Positions 7,808 through 17,294 are shown, numbered from the stretch's first letter. The stretch: 64,000 nt of DNA from Streptomyces sedi (GCF_006335015.1 NZ_VDGT01000006.1:124001-188000); one strand, 5' to 3'. A program made the numbers and translations. Notes: generated from the letters alone by a model not told the origin.

Positions 7808-8866
7808 ATGCCCGTTATGCCCACCTCGTCCCCGCTCCGGGCCGCCACCCTCGCGCTCTGCGCGACGGTGCTGCTGGCCGGCACCGCCGGCTGCACGGCC
7901 GAGTCCGACGCCTCGGGCCCGAACCACCCGCAGCACGGGGCACCCGAGCCGACCGTCGTCGGCGACCTCGAACGGGCCTACCAGGACGTCGTCAACGACG
8001 TCCTGCCGTCGGTCGTGCAGATCACCACCGACGACCAGCAGGGCTCGGGGATCGTGTACGACGACGACGGCCACATCGTCACCAACGCGCACGTGGTGAC
8101 CGAGGAGGACACCTTCGAGGTCACGCTGGCCACCGACCAGGGGCCGTTGGAGGCCACCCTGGTCAGCGCCTACCCGGAGCAGGACCTGGCCGTCCTCGCG
8201 CTCGCCGACCCGCCCGAACGGCTGCGGCCCGCGTCCTTCGGCGACTCCTCCAAGGTGCGGGTCGGCCAGATCGTCCTCGCCATGGGCAACCCGCTGGGGC
8301 TCTCCTCCAGCGTCACCCAGGGCATCGTCTCGGCCGTCGGCCGCGCCGTCAGCGAGGGCGAGGGCGAGGCGACGCTCGGCAACATGGTGCAGACCTCGGC
8401 CGCCATCAACCCGGGCAACAGCGGCGGCGCGCTCGTCAACCTCTCCGGCCAGGTCATCGGCATCCCCACGCTCGCCGCCAGGGACCCGGGCATGGGCGGA
8501 GCCGCGCCCGGCATCGGCTTCGCCATCCCGGCCTCCACCGTGACCTTCCTCGCCGACCAACTCATCGAGCACGGCCGCGTCGTGGACTCCGGGCGGGCCG
8601 CCCTCGGCGTCTCCGTGCGCACGGTGCTCGGCGACGGCTTCGAACCGGCGGGCGCCGCCATCGTCGAGGCCACCGACGGCGGACCGGCCGACCGGGCCGG
8701 ACTGCGCGCCGGGGACGTACTGGTGGAGCTGGGCGACGAGGAGGTCACCGACGTCGTCTCCCTCTCCGAGGCCCTGGCCACCCACCGGCCCGACCGGAAG
8801 GTGGCCGTCACCTACCTGCGCAACGACGAACGCCGCACCGCCGACGTCGAACTGGGCGAGGCCTGA
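7808..8866 (+). CDS. HtrA/DegP-like trypsin-family lipoprotein protease with PDZ domain
   Basis: 352 residues. The N-terminus is a lipoprotein signal peptide with lipobox LAGTAGC (Cys about residue 29), so the enzyme is tethered to the outer face of the membrane. The chymotrypsin-fold triad is complete: H95 in NAHVVT, D126 in EQDLAVLAL and S205 in NPGNSGGA. A C-terminal PDZ domain (about 265-350, ending in AGDVLVELGDEEV and VTYLRNDERRTADVEL) should bind hydrophobic C-termini of substrates. This is the usual layout of envelope protein quality-control proteases. Two ATG codons lie close together (7808 and 7817), and either could be used. Confidence 0.92.
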   Translation: MPVMPTSSPLRAATLALCATVLLAGTAGCTAESDASGPNHPQHGAPEPTVVGDLERAYQDVVNDVLPSVVQITTDDQQGSGIVYDDDGHIVTNAHVVTEEDTFEVTLATDQGPLEATLVSAYPEQDLAVLALADPPERLRPASFGDSSKVRVGQIVLAMGNPLGLSSSVTQGIVSAVGRAVSEGEGEATLGNMVQTSAAINPGNSGGALVNLSGQVIGIPTLAARDPGMGGAAPGIGFAIPASTVTFLADQLIEHGRVVDSGRAALGVSVRTVLGDGFEPAGAAIVEATDGGPADRAGLRAGDVLVELGDEEVTDVVSLSEALATHRPDRKVAVTYLRNDERRTADVELGEA

Positions 8867-8878
8867 CCCTCCGCGTAC

Positions 8879-9091
8879 TCAGTCCTCGACGGCACTGTGC
8901 AGGCTCATCGGCCCGTAGACCTTGGAGCCGTCCTCCATCAGGGTCACCTGGTCGATGCCGCCGTCCAGCAACTCCGGCCAGATCTCACCGATCCAGGACT
9001 CCGCGTCGCCCTGGGTACCGAAGTCCCCCGGGTCCCGCGGTGGTTCGGTCGCCGAGCCGTCCGCCTTCTCGAAGCGCCACTCCCACGCCAT
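8879..9091 (-). CDS. small conserved actinobacterial protein
   Basis: A 70-residue acidic protein (MAWEWRFEKADGS ... TQGDAESWIGEIWPELLDGGIDQVTLMEDG ... VYGPMSLH). I recall near-identical small proteins across Streptomyces, none with a known function. It looks like a single compact domain with Trp/Asp-rich ends, has no signal or membrane segment, and is preceded by a good GGAGG site. It converges with the htrA-like gene, leaving 12 bases between stops. Confidence 0.75.
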   Translation of the reverse strand: MAWEWRFEKADGSATEPPRDPGDFGTQGDAESWIGEIWPELLDGGIDQVTLMEDGSKVYGPMSLHSAVED

Positions 9092-9176
9092 GCCAAGCCT
9101 CCGCTCACCGCCGTGACTGACTGCTCGCAGACTAGATCACACCCCACGCCGGGATACACCACCGCGCACGCCGGCG

Positions 9177-9370
9177 TCAGCCGGACGCACCCGACCCCAC
9201 CGGCACATGGCTCTCGTCCACCACACAGAACCTGACCCCCTCCGGGTCGGCCGACACCACGAAGTCGGGTTCGGGCGGAAGTGCTGCCGGTCGACCCGGG
9301 TGGCGCCGAGCGCGACCAACCGCGCCACCCCGGCCTCCTGTTCCTCCGCGCTCCTGTTCCTCCGCGCCGG
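9177..9370 (-). pseudogene. remnant of a VOC (glyoxalase/bleomycin-resistance fold) gene, frameshifted and 5'-truncated
   Basis: Read on the minus strand, one frame gives AEEQEAGVARLVALGATRVDRQHF and the next frame continues PPEPDFVVSADPEGVRFCVVDESHVPVG. Joined, these form the standard C-terminal half of a VOC-family dioxygenase/resistance-like protein (xALGATRV ... DFVVxxDPEGxRFCVV). A frameshift lies near 9268. The N-terminal half is missing, and the gene stops at the cobT promoter region. A 16-bp perfect tandem duplication (9335-9366) sits at the broken edge. No product is expected. Confidence 0.7.
9335..9366. repeat. 16-bp perfect tandem duplication
   Basis: Copies at 9335-9350 and 9351-9366 (CTCCTGTTCCTCCGCG) are identical and adjacent. 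Sixteen is not a multiple of three, so it shifts the frame of the VOC remnant in which it lies. Confidence 0.85.
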
Positions 9371-9408
9371 CCGCGAGGCGCCACCGGGACGGCGGTACCC
9401 TCGTCCGC

Positions 9409-10539
9409 ATGAGTGAGGGCGGTCTGCGACTCGACGACTTCGGCGACCTGATCGAACGGCCCAGCGCCCGCCTGCGGCGACAGGCGGAGACACGACGGGC
9501 GACGCTGACGGTGCCGCCCAAGGCGTTCGGCCGGCTCGACGAGATCGCGGCCTGGCTGGCCGCCGCCCAGGGCCGCGTCCCGGTGCGCCCGATCGAACGC
9601 CCGAAGGCGCTGCTCTTCGCCGGCGACCACGGCGTCGCCGAGTTGGGCGTCTCGGGCCGCCCCGCCGGTTCCACCGTGGGGTTGGTCCGCGCGACGCTCG
9701 ACGGCGAGGGCCCGGCGGCCGTGCTGGCCCGCCAGTTCGACGTGCCGCTGCGGGTCGTCGACCTGTCCGTCGACTGCCCGGTCGAGGAACTGCCGGCCGA
9801 GGTCACCCGGCACCGGGTGCGGCGCGGTTCGGGCCGGCTCGACGTCGAGGACGCCCTCACCGGCGCCGAGACGGAGGCCGCCTTCCGCGCCGGGATGGCG
9901 CTCGCCGACGAGGAGGCCGACGCCGGCACCGACCTGATCGTGCTCGGCGACCTGTCGGTGGGCGGCACCACAGCCGCCGGCGCGCTGATCGCGGCGATGT
10001 GCGGCACGGACGCCTCGATGGTCACCGGCCGTGGCGCGGTGCGCATCGACGACCTGGCCTGGATGCGCAAGTGCGCGGCGATCAGGGACGGCCTGCGGCG
10101 CGCCAGGCCCGTGCTGGGCGACCAACTCCGGCTGCTGGGCACGTTGGGCGGCGCCGACCTGACCGCGATGACCGGCTTCCTGCTCCAGTGCGCGGTGCGG
10201 CGCACACCCGTGGTGCTGGACGGCGTGGTCTCCGTGGCGTGCGCGCTGGTCGGCCAGCGGATCGCGTTCCGCGCCCCCGACTGGTGGCTGGCCGGTCAGC
10301 GCAGCGGCGAGCCGGCGCAGGCGAAGGCGCTGGAACGGATGACGCTCCAGCCGCTGCTCGACCACGGGGTGACCGTCGGCGAGGGCAGCGGCGCGCTGCT
10401 CGCTCTGCCGCTGGTCCGGGCTGCGGCGGCGCTCGCCGCCGAGCTGCCGGAACGGCGCTCCGAGCCGGCCGCCCCGGAACCCTCCGTTTCGCAGCCGGCC
10501 GCCCCGGAACCCGCCGCCTCGGAACCCGCCGAGGGCTGA
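9409..10539 (+). CDS. cobT: nicotinate-nucleotide-dimethylbenzimidazole phosphoribosyltransferase
   Basis: 376 residues. CobT transfers phosphoribose from nicotinate mononucleotide to dimethylbenzimidazole, making the lower-ligand precursor of cobalamin. Family motifs present are LLFAGDHGVAELGVS, a glycine-rich LGDLSVGGTTAAGAL, and GVTVGEGSGALLALPLVRAA with the catalytic glutamate. The catalytic domain ends near residue 345; beyond it is a tail of Ala/Pro/Glu repeats (PAAPEP, PAASEP) not needed for catalysis and probably disordered. No other cobalamin gene is adjacent. The ATG start lies directly beyond the VOC remnant and no strong ribosome site is visible. Confidence 0.93.
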   Translation: MSEGGLRLDDFGDLIERPSARLRRQAETRRATLTVPPKAFGRLDEIAAWLAAAQGRVPVRPIERPKALLFAGDHGVAELGVSGRPAGSTVGLVRATLDGEGPAAVLARQFDVPLRVVDLSVDCPVEELPAEVTRHRVRRGSGRLDVEDALTGAETEAAFRAGMALADEEADAGTDLIVLGDLSVGGTTAAGALIAAMCGTDASMVTGRGAVRIDDLAWMRKCAAIRDGLRRARPVLGDQLRLLGTLGGADLTAMTGFLLQCAVRRTPVVLDGVVSVACALVGQRIAFRAPDWWLAGQRSGEPAQAKALERMTLQPLLDHGVTVGEGSGALLALPLVRAAAALAAELPERRSEPAAPEPSVSQPAAPEPAASEPAEG

Positions 10540-10558
10540 ACGGCCCGGCCGCCGGTCG

Positions 10559-11311
10559 TCAACTCCCCCGCCGCTCACCCGTCGGCGTACCGCCGAGCCA
10601 GTCCTGCACCCTGCGGTTGGGCCTCGCCCAGCGGCGGTCATGACGGCGGGCGCGGCGTTCGGCCCTGGCCGCGAGCCGCGGACGGTTCCGGTAGAGCCGG
10701 TGCGCCCACGGCGAGTCGGGGCGGGCCAGGCGCAGCGCGCCGAAGATCGCGATCAGCGGGACGAGGACGCCGAAGACCGCCAGCTTCGGCTTGCCCTTGA
10801 CCAGGCAGACCAGCGCGCACACGAAGTGCAGCAGCAGCGTGGCGACCAGCCCACCCCGGTCACCGCGGTCGTCCGGCGTCAACCCGTCGACGCCCAACGG
10901 CAGAAAGCCCACCAGCAGCATCCCGCCCAGCGCGGTCGTGACCATCACGACCTCGACGCTCTGCCGGCCCCGCTCCGACCAGTACACGTCCTGCATGTAC
11001 AGGATCAGCGCGAACTCGTCCAACACCAGCCCAGCGCCCACCCCGAAGACCACCGCGAGCGTCCCGGCCGCCCAGCCGCGCCCGCCGGTCGCCACCCCGC
11101 CGAAGCCCCCGACGAGCATCAACAGCACCCCGGGGACCACGTGGTGCACGTGCTGGCCGCCCGCTGACACGTTGTGGAACGGGCCCCGCCCGGCGCGGAT
11201 CAGTCGGGTCACGCAACGGGTGACCGCGAACGTCAACACGAACGCGAGCAGCGCGAGGAGCAGCGGCTGCTTGCCCGGTTCGACGATGTCGCGATACCAC
11301 CATTCGGCCAT
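10559..11311 (-). CDS. six-helix integral membrane protein of unknown function
   Basis: From the ATG at 11311 (MAEWWYRDIVEPGK) the protein has 250 residues; the longer frame upstream adds an unlikely Gly/Arg-rich leader. Six hydrophobic segments are visible (starting about residues 16, 53, 80, 110, 145 and 165). A His-rich patch GGQHVHHVVPG precedes helix 2 and an acidic LDEFALILYMQDVYW loop follows helix 3, which could suggest metal or ligand binding. The C-terminus is strongly basic and cytoplasmic (RAERRARRHDRRWARPNRR). I recognise no named family. It converges with cobT (19 bases between stops) and diverges from pepA. Confidence 0.75.
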   Translation of the reverse strand: MAEWWYRDIVEPGKQPLLLALLAFVLTFAVTRCVTRLIRAGRGPFHNVSAGGQHVHHVVPGVLLMLVGGFGGVATGGRGWAAGTLAVVFGVGAGLVLDEFALILYMQDVYWSERGRQSVEVVMVTTALGGMLLVGFLPLGVDGLTPDDRGDRGGLVATLLLHFVCALVCLVKGKPKLAVFGVLVPLIAIFGALRLARPDSPWAHRLYRNRPRLAARAERRARRHDRRWARPNRRVQDWLGGTPTGERRGS

Positions 11312-11577
11312 GTCGGCAGCGTCCTCGGGCCGCCACGCGCCCCCGTGGACGCCACGCCGCCGGCGCCCGCCGTCCGGCCCGCCGGCCCCGTGCCCGTCAC
11401 CGGGACGGCCCAGCGCCCCCACCCGCCTCCACCCCGCCCGTCCCGGGCCGGCGGACCTGATCCGGTCGCCCGGGACGGGCGCGGCGTAGTCTTCTGTGCC
11501 GAACGGCCGGGGGCCCGTTGGTTTCCGGCCAGATGACGCACCAGCACGCGACGCTCACAAGGACGGAATCCCACACC

Positions 11578-13101
11578 GTGACTGCACTGACCCTCAGCAA
11601 CCTCTCCGCGGCGACCGTGCCGGCGGACGCCGTCGTGATCGGCGTCGCCCAGAGCGACTCGGGGCCGGTGTTGGCCACCGGCTCGACCCCGGCGGCCGGC
11701 GTGGACGACGCGACGGGCGGAACGCTGGCCGCGACCCTGACCACCCTCGGCGCCAAGGGTTCCGAGCTGGAGATCACCAAGGCGCCGACGGCGGAGGGCG
11801 TCGCCGCGCCGCTGCTGGTCGCCGTCGGCCTCGGCGCGGTCCCCGACGAGGGCGGCGCGTTCGACCCCGAGCTGCTGCGCCGGGCCGCCGGCACCGCCTC
11901 CCGCGCGCTGAGCGGACGTGAGCACGTGGCCTTCGCGCTGCCCGTCGCCGACGAGGACGCGCTGTCCGCCGTCGCGGAGGGCGCGTTGCTGGGCGCCTAT
12001 CGCTTCACCGCCTTCCGCGGCCGGGACTTCGACGCGTCCGAGGGCGCGCCGCCCAGCCGGTTCACCGTGCTCGACGAGGCCGCGGCCGACGACGCCCACG
12101 CCCAGGCGGCGGAGCGCGCGCTGGTGGTGGCCGAGGAGGTGCACCGGGCGCGCGACCTGATCAACACGCCCCCCGCCGGTCTCACCCCCGGTGGCTTCGC
12201 CGCGCTCGCCGAGGAGACCGCGGCCGGCTACGGCGTGGACGTCGAGGTCTGGGACGAGGCCGCGCTGGAGGAGGGCGGCTTCGGCGGGCTCATCGGCGTC
12301 GGCCGCGGCTCGGCCAACCCGCCCCGGCTGGTGCGCCTGGCCTACCGCAACCCGGCGGCCACCCGCACCCTCGCCCTGGTCGGCAAGGGCATCACCTACG
12401 ACTCGGGCGGCATCTCGCTCAAGCCCGCCGGCCACAACGAGACGATGAAGTGCGACATGAGCGGCGCCGCCGCCGTCTACACGGCCGTGCTGGCCGCCGC
12501 CAGGCTCGGCCTGCCGGTCAACCTCACCGGCTGGCTCGCCCTCGCGGAGAACATGCCGTCCGGCGACGCGACCAAGCCGGGCGACGTTCTCTCCCTGTAC
12601 GGCGGCAAGACCGTCGAGGTCCTCAACACCGACGCCGAGGGCCGGCTGGTGCTCGGCGACGCGCTGGTGCGGGCCTGCGAGGAGGAGCCGGACGGGGTCG
12701 TCGACGTGGCCACGTTGACCGGCGCCATGGTCGTCGCCCTCGGCGAGCGCACCATGGGGATCCTCGGCACCGACGCCTTCCGCGACCTGCTGCACGAGAC
12801 GGCGACCGAGGTCGGCGAGGGCTCATGGCCGCTGCCGATGCCGGCCGAGCTGTCCGAGGGGCTGAAGTCGCCCGTCGCCGACCTGTCCAACGTGGCGGGC
12901 CGGATGGGCGGCGGGCTGTTCGCCGGCGTCTTCCTCCGCGAGTTCGTCCCCGCCGACCTGCGGTGGGCGCACCTGGACATCGCCGGCCCCGCCTACAACG
13001 ACGGCTCCCCGCACGGCCACACCCCCAAGGGCGGAACGGGCTTCGCCGTGCGCACCCTGGTGCGGCTCGCCGAGCGCGCCGCGGACGGTGACCTGGGCTG
13101 A
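11578..13101 (+). CDS. pepA: leucyl aminopeptidase (M17 family)
   Basis: 507 residues from the GTG at 11578, preceded by AAGGACGG and giving the usual start TALTLSNLSAATVPADAVV; an in-frame ATG 60 bases upstream lacks a site. The C-terminal catalytic domain has the two-zinc motifs GKGITYDSGGISLKP (Lys and Asp ligands), MKCDMSGAAAV and the M17 signature NTDAEGRLVLGDAL (Asp, Glu ligands and catalytic Arg). The N-terminal domain (1-180) is the macro-domain-like hexamer part. The enzyme removes N-terminal residues from cytosolic peptides. A hairpin after the stop separates it from lpdA. Confidence 0.93.
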   Translation: MTALTLSNLSAATVPADAVVIGVAQSDSGPVLATGSTPAAGVDDATGGTLAATLTTLGAKGSELEITKAPTAEGVAAPLLVAVGLGAVPDEGGAFDPELLRRAAGTASRALSGREHVAFALPVADEDALSAVAEGALLGAYRFTAFRGRDFDASEGAPPSRFTVLDEAAADDAHAQAAERALVVAEEVHRARDLINTPPAGLTPGGFAALAEETAAGYGVDVEVWDEAALEEGGFGGLIGVGRGSANPPRLVRLAYRNPAATRTLALVGKGITYDSGGISLKPAGHNETMKCDMSGAAAVYTAVLAAARLGLPVNLTGWLALAENMPSGDATKPGDVLSLYGGKTVEVLNTDAEGRLVLGDALVRACEEEPDGVVDVATLTGAMVVALGERTMGILGTDAFRDLLHETATEVGEGSWPLPMPAELSEGLKSPVADLSNVAGRMGGGLFAGVFLREFVPADLRWAHLDIAGPAYNDGSPHGHTPKGGTGFAVRTLVRLAERAADGDLG

Positions 13102-13130
13102 CGCCCCTCGCGTCCACCCCGCGTCCACCC

Positions 13131-13163
13131 CGCCGCCGGCCGCCCACCGGGCAGCCGGCGGCG
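13131..13163 (+). terminator. 10-bp hairpin after pepA
   Basis: Arms 13131-13140 and 13154-13163 pair perfectly with a 13-base loop, 30 bases past the pepA stop. This implies that lpdA has its own promoter. Confidence 0.6.
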
Positions 13164-13359
13164 GCCCGGGGTGTGGCGGTCGTCACCGGCCCGCCGTCCC
13201 ACCACGGTCCGACAGGTGCGAAGATGGTCTTCCGGCAGGACAGGGCCAGGCTCAACCACCCAGGCGAGCCACAAGAAGCCGCACGACCCGCGGCCGACAG
13301 ACGACGCCGACCGGTCAGCGCCGACCGGCCCGGTGCATCCATCCATGGAGGAACGTGAC

Positions 13360-14748
13360 GTGGCGAACGACGCCAGCACCGTTTTCGACCTAGTGATCCT
13401 CGGAGGCGGCAGCGGTGGCTACGCCGCGGCCCTGCGCGCCTCCCAGCTGGGTCTCGACGTGGCCCTGATCGAGAAGAACAAGCTGGGCGGCACCTGTCTG
13501 CACCAGGGCTGCATCCCCACCAAGGCCCTGCTGCACGCCGGAGAGATCGCCGACGCCGCGCGCGAGGGCGCCGAGTTCGGCGTGCGGTCCACCTTCGACG
13601 GCATCGACATCGCGGGGGTCCACAAGTACAAGGACGGCGTGGTCTCCGGCCTCTACAAGGGGCTCCAGGGGCTCGTCGCCTCGCGGAAGATCACCTATGT
13701 GGAGGGCGAGGGCCGGCTGTCGTCGCCGACCTCCGTCGACGTGAACGGGCAGCGCTACAACGGCCGGCACGTCCTGCTGGCCACCGGCTCCGTGCCCCGT
13801 TCCCTGCCGGGCCTGACGATAGACGGCGACCGGATCATCTCCTCCGACCACGCGCTGGTCCTGGACCGGGTGCCGAAGTCCGCCATCGTGCTGGGCGGCG
13901 GCGTGATCGGCGTGGAGTTCGCCTCGGTCTGGAAGTCCTTCGGCGCCGACGTCACCATCGTCGAGGGGCTGCCGCACCTGGTGCCCGTCGAGGACGAGAA
14001 CAGCTCCAAGCTGCTGGAGCGCGCCTTCCGCAAGCGCGGCATCCAGTTCTCCCTCGGTTCCTTCTTCCAGGGCGCCGAGTACACCGACGACGGGGTCCGC
14101 GTCACCCTGGACAACGGCAAGACGTTCGAGGCCGAGGTGCTGCTGGTCGCCATCGGCCGCGGCCCGGTCTCGCAGGGGCTGGGCTACGAGGAGGCCGGCG
14201 TCGCCACCGAGCGCGGCTTCGTGCTGGTGGACGAGTACTGCCAGACCAACGTGCCGACGATCTCCGCGGTCGGCGACCTGATCCCGACCCTCCAGCTGGC
14301 CCACGTCGGCTTCGCCGAGGGCATCCTGGTCGCCGAGCGGCTGGCCGGGCTCTCCCCGGTGCCGATCGACTACGACGGGGTCCCCCGCGTCACGTACTGC
14401 CACCCCGAGGTCGCCTCCGTGGGCGTCACCGAGGCGCGCGCCAAGGAGCTGTACGGCGCCGACCAGGTCGTCACCCTCAAGTACAACCTCGGGGGCAACG
14501 GCAAGAGCAAGATCCTCAAGACGGCGGGCGAGATCAAGCTCGTGCAGGTGAGGGACGGCGCGGTGGTCGGCGTGCACATGGTGGGCGACCGGCTCGGCGA
14601 GCAGGTCGGCGAGGCCCAGTTGATCTACAACTGGGAAGCGCTGCCGGCCGAGGTGGCCCAGCTCATCCACGCTCACCCGACCCAGAACGAGGCGCTCGGC
14701 GAGGCCCATCTCGCCCTGGCCGGCAAACCGCTGCATTCCCACGACTGA
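13360..14748 (+). CDS. lpdA: dihydrolipoamide dehydrogenase (E3)
   Basis: 462 residues from the GTG at 13360, preceded by GGAGGAACGTGAC; the in-frame ATG at 13345 overlaps that site and is less likely. It reoxidises the dihydrolipoyl arms of 2-oxoacid dehydrogenase complexes and passes electrons to NAD. It has an FAD-binding GGGSGGYAAALRA, the redox disulfide C46/C51 in GGTCLHQGCIPTK, a second nucleotide-binding GGGVIGVEFASVW, and at the C-terminus H439 and E444 in HAHPTQNEALGE, the proton-relay pair supplied to the partner subunit. It lies 65 bases upstream of sucB, and the two are probably coexpressed. Confidence 0.96.
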   Translation: MANDASTVFDLVILGGGSGGYAAALRASQLGLDVALIEKNKLGGTCLHQGCIPTKALLHAGEIADAAREGAEFGVRSTFDGIDIAGVHKYKDGVVSGLYKGLQGLVASRKITYVEGEGRLSSPTSVDVNGQRYNGRHVLLATGSVPRSLPGLTIDGDRIISSDHALVLDRVPKSAIVLGGGVIGVEFASVWKSFGADVTIVEGLPHLVPVEDENSSKLLERAFRKRGIQFSLGSFFQGAEYTDDGVRVTLDNGKTFEAEVLLVAIGRGPVSQGLGYEEAGVATERGFVLVDEYCQTNVPTISAVGDLIPTLQLAHVGFAEGILVAERLAGLSPVPIDYDGVPRVTYCHPEVASVGVTEARAKELYGADQVVTLKYNLGGNGKSKILKTAGEIKLVQVRDGAVVGVHMVGDRLGEQVGEAQLIYNWEALPAEVAQLIHAHPTQNEALGEAHLALAGKPLHSHD

Positions 14749-14813
14749 CCTGGCCGCGTTGTCCCAGAGCGCGCGTAACCCACTGCCACATTTCGTAAGG
14801 AGCAACAGAAACC

Positions 14814-16541
14814 ATGACGGTTTCCGTAACCCTTCCGGCGCTCGGCGAGAGCGTGACCGAGGGCACCGTCACCCGCTGGCTGAAGTCGGAGGGCGAGCAC
14901 GTCGAGGCCGACGAGCCGTTGCTTGAGGTCTCGACCGACAAGGTCGACACCGAGATCCCGGCACCGGCCGCCGGTGTGCTCTCGTCCATCAAGGTGGCCG
15001 AGGACGAGACGGTCGAGGTCGGCGCCGAGCTGGCCACCATCGACGACGGCTCGGGCGCGCCGGCCGCGGCGCCGGCGCCCGCCGCCGAGTCCGCGCCGGA
15101 GCCCGAGCCCGAGCCGGAGCCGGCGCCCGCGCAGTCCTCCGCGCCCGAGCCCGCGCCGGCGCAGGCCGAGGCGCCGTCCGCCGGCGGCGCGGCCGAGGGC
15201 ACCGACGTGGTCCTCCCGGCGCTCGGCGAGAGCGTCACCGAGGGCACCGTCACCCGCTGGCTCAAGGAGGTCGGCGAGGAGGTCGAGGCCGACGAGCCGC
15301 TGCTGGAGGTCTCGACCGACAAGGTCGACACCGAGATCCCCGCCCCGACCGCCGGCACCCTGCTGGAGATCACGGTCGGCGAAGACGAGACGGCCGAGGT
15401 CGGCGCCAAGCTGGGCGTGATCGGTGCCGCGGGCGCGGCCCCGGCGCAGCCGAAGGCCGCCGAGCCCGCCCCGCAGGCCGAGGCGCCCGCGCCTGAGCCC
15501 ACGCCGGCTCCCGCGCCCGCGCAGCCGAAGGCGCCGGAGCCCAAGGCCGCCCCGGCACCGGCGCAGCCCAAGGCCGCGCCCGCCCCCGCCGCGGCGCCCC
15601 GCGCCACGGCGGCCCCGGCCACCGACGGTGCCTACGTCACCCCGCTGGTGCGCAAGCTGGCCAGCGAGAACTCCGTGGACCTGAGCCAGGTCAAGGGCTC
15701 GGGCGTGGGTGGCCGCATCCGCAAGCAGGACGTGCTGGCCGCCGCCGAGGCCGCGAAGGCCGCGGCGCCGGCGCCCTCCGCGCCGGCCGCCAAGGCCCCG
15801 GCGCCGGTCACGCCGTCGCCGCTGCGCGGTCAGACGGTCAAGATGCCGCGCATCCGCAAGGTCATCGGCGAGAACATGATGCGCGCCCTGCAGAACCAGG
15901 CGCAGCTCTCCTCGGTGGTCGAGGTCGACGTCACCAAGGTGATGCGGCTGCGGGCGCGCGCCAAGGAGTCCTTCCTGGCCAGGGAGGGCGTGAAGCTCTC
16001 CCCGATGCCGTTCTTCGTCAAGGCGGCGGCCGAGGCCCTGAAGGTGCACCCGGTCGTCAACGCCCGGATCAACGACGACGACACCATCACCTACCACGAC
16101 GTCGAGAACGTGGGCATCGCGGTGGACTCCGAGAAGGGGTTGATGGTCCCGGTCATCAAGAACGCCGGTGACCTGTCGATCGCGGGGATCGCCAAGCGGA
16201 CGGCCGAGCTGGCGGGGAAGGTCCGCAAGGGCGGGCTGGCCCCCGACGACATGGCGGGCGGCACGTTCACCATCAGCAACACCGGTTCGCGCGGCGCGCT
16301 GTTCGACACGATCATCGTGAACTACCCGCAGGTCGCCGAGCTGGGGATCGGCGCCACCGTGCGCCGCCCCGTGGTGATCGACCACCCGGAGCTGGGCGAG
16401 ACCATCGCGATCCGGGACATGGTCTACCTGACCCTGTCCTACGACCACCAGCTGGTGGACGGCGCGGACGCGGCCCGTTACCTGACGGAGGTCAAGGCCC
16501 GGCTGGAAGCCGGTGAGTTCGAGGGCGAACTCGGCCTCTGA
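14814..16541 (+). CDS. sucB: 2-oxoglutarate dehydrogenase E2 (dihydrolipoamide succinyltransferase), two lipoyl domains
   Basis: 575 residues. Two lipoyl domains lie at about 1-76 and 128-205, each with the [12 protein letters not shown] motif; the lipoylated lysines are K43 and K170. Ala/Pro-rich swinging linkers follow each. The E3/E1-binding domain is at about 270-310 ([20 protein letters not shown]). The catalytic domain runs to the end and has H545 and D549 in DHQLVDG. The substrate call (succinyl rather than acetyl) rests on family style and context and could be wrong, as actinobacterial complexes share E2. It needs lipoate made by LipB/LipA and electrons taken by the upstream LpdA. The start follows AAGGAG. 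Confidence 0.93.
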   Translation: MTVSVTLPALGESVTEGTVTRWLKSEGEHVEADEPLLEVSTDKVDTEIPAPAAGVLSSIKVAEDETVEVGAELATIDDGSGAPAAAPAPAAESAPEPEPEPEPAPAQSSAPEPAPAQAEAPSAGGAAEGTDVVLPALGESVTEGTVTRWLKEVGEEVEADEPLLEVSTDKVDTEIPAPTAGTLLEITVGEDETAEVGAKLGVIGAAGAAPAQPKAAEPAPQAEAPAPEPTPAPAPAQPKAPEPKAAPAPAQPKAAPAPAAAPRATAAPATDGAYVTPLVRKLASENSVDLSQVKGSGVGGRIRKQDVLAAAEAAKAAAPAPSAPAAKAPAPVTPSPLRGQTVKMPRIRKVIGENMMRALQNQAQLSSVVEVDVTKVMRLRARAKESFLAREGVKLSPMPFFVKAAAEALKVHPVVNARINDDDTITYHDVENVGIAVDSEKGLMVPVIKNAGDLSIAGIAKRTAELAGKVRKGGLAPDDMAGGTFTISNTGSRGALFDTIIVNYPQVAELGIGATVRRPVVIDHPELGETIAIRDMVYLTLSYDHQLVDGADAARYLTEVKARLEAGEFEGELGL

Positions 16542-16550
16542 GCCGATGTC

Positions 16551-16589
16551 GGCCGCGCCCCGTCCGGGTCTCCCGGGCGGGGCGCGGCC
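16551..16589 (+). terminator. 18-bp hairpin terminator after sucB
   Basis: Arms 16551-16568 and 16572-16589 pair over 18 positions (one G-U) with a 3-base loop, ten bases past the sucB stop. Confidence 0.85.
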
Positions 16590-16670
16590 CGTTCTCTCCG
16601 GGGGTCAACAACAGGTCAAGCCACCCGGTCGCCGGCGGTCCGAGAGCCCGCGGCCCGACAGGAGCACGTG

Positions 16671-17294
16671 ATGAGCCCGCCCATCGTCCACTCGCTGCGG
16701 CAGCAGATCCGTGAGCACATCGTGGAGGGCATCGTCAGCGGGCGCTGGCAGCCGGGCGAACGGATCGTGGAGCGCAGGATCGCGGCGGAGCTGGAGGTCA
16801 GCCAGACGCCGGTGCGGGAGGCGCTGCGGGAGTTGGAGACGCTGCGGCTGATCGAGTCCGCTCCCAACAAGGGCGTTCGTGTACGGAAGTTGACCGCGAG
16901 CGACCTGGAGGAGATCTATCCCGTTCGCGCGGGGCTGGAGCAGATCGCCGCCGAACTGGCCGCCGAGCGGCTGGCCCAGGACGCCTCCGCGCTGTTGCCC
17001 GAGGTGGCGGCGCTGCGCACCGCGGACCGGGAGAACGACGCGGAGGCCCAGGTGGGGCACACCGTGGCGTTCCACCACAAGCTGGTGGAGGCGGCCGGGA
17101 ACAGCGTCCTGCTGCACACCTGGGAGTCACTGGGGATCGAGATCTGGACGGCGCTCTCGATCCGCTGGCTCGGCACCCGCCAGCGGTCCTACGCGGAGGA
17201 GCACCAGGAGCTGATCGACGCCTTCCTCCGGCGCGACCCCCGGATCGGGGAACTGGTCAAGGATCATGTCCTGAACTGTGCACCCCGTGCCTGA
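16671..17294 (+). CDS. GntR-family (FadR/FCD subgroup) transcriptional regulator
   Basis: 207 residues from ATG 16671 (GTG 16668 is also possible); GGAG lies 6 bases upstream. The winged helix-turn-helix is at about 5-70 (IREHIVEGIVSGRWQPGERIVERRIAAELEVSQTPVREALRELETLRLIE), matching GntR. The C-terminal FCD helical domain has candidate metal/ligand histidines in GHTVAFHHKLVEAAGN, EEHQELID and VKDHVLN. FCD regulators respond to small carboxylic acids. Its position right after sucB suggests control of 2-oxoacid dehydrogenase genes. A palindromic operator-like sequence lies 59 bases past its stop. Confidence 0.9.
   Translation: MSPPIVHSLRQQIREHIVEGIVSGRWQPGERIVERRIAAELEVSQTPVREALRELETLRLIESAPNKGVRVRKLTASDLEEIYPVRAGLEQIAAELAAERLAQDASALLPEVAALRTADRENDAEAQVGHTVAFHHKLVEAAGNSVLLHTWESLGIEIWTALSIRWLGTRQRSYAEEHQELIDAFLRRDPRIGELVKDHVLNCAPRA

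Noticed and set aside
9137..9493. The 118-codon minus-strand frame taken as an intact gene
   Set aside because: Only its middle matches VOC proteins; the match continues in another frame, so it is part of a pseudogene.
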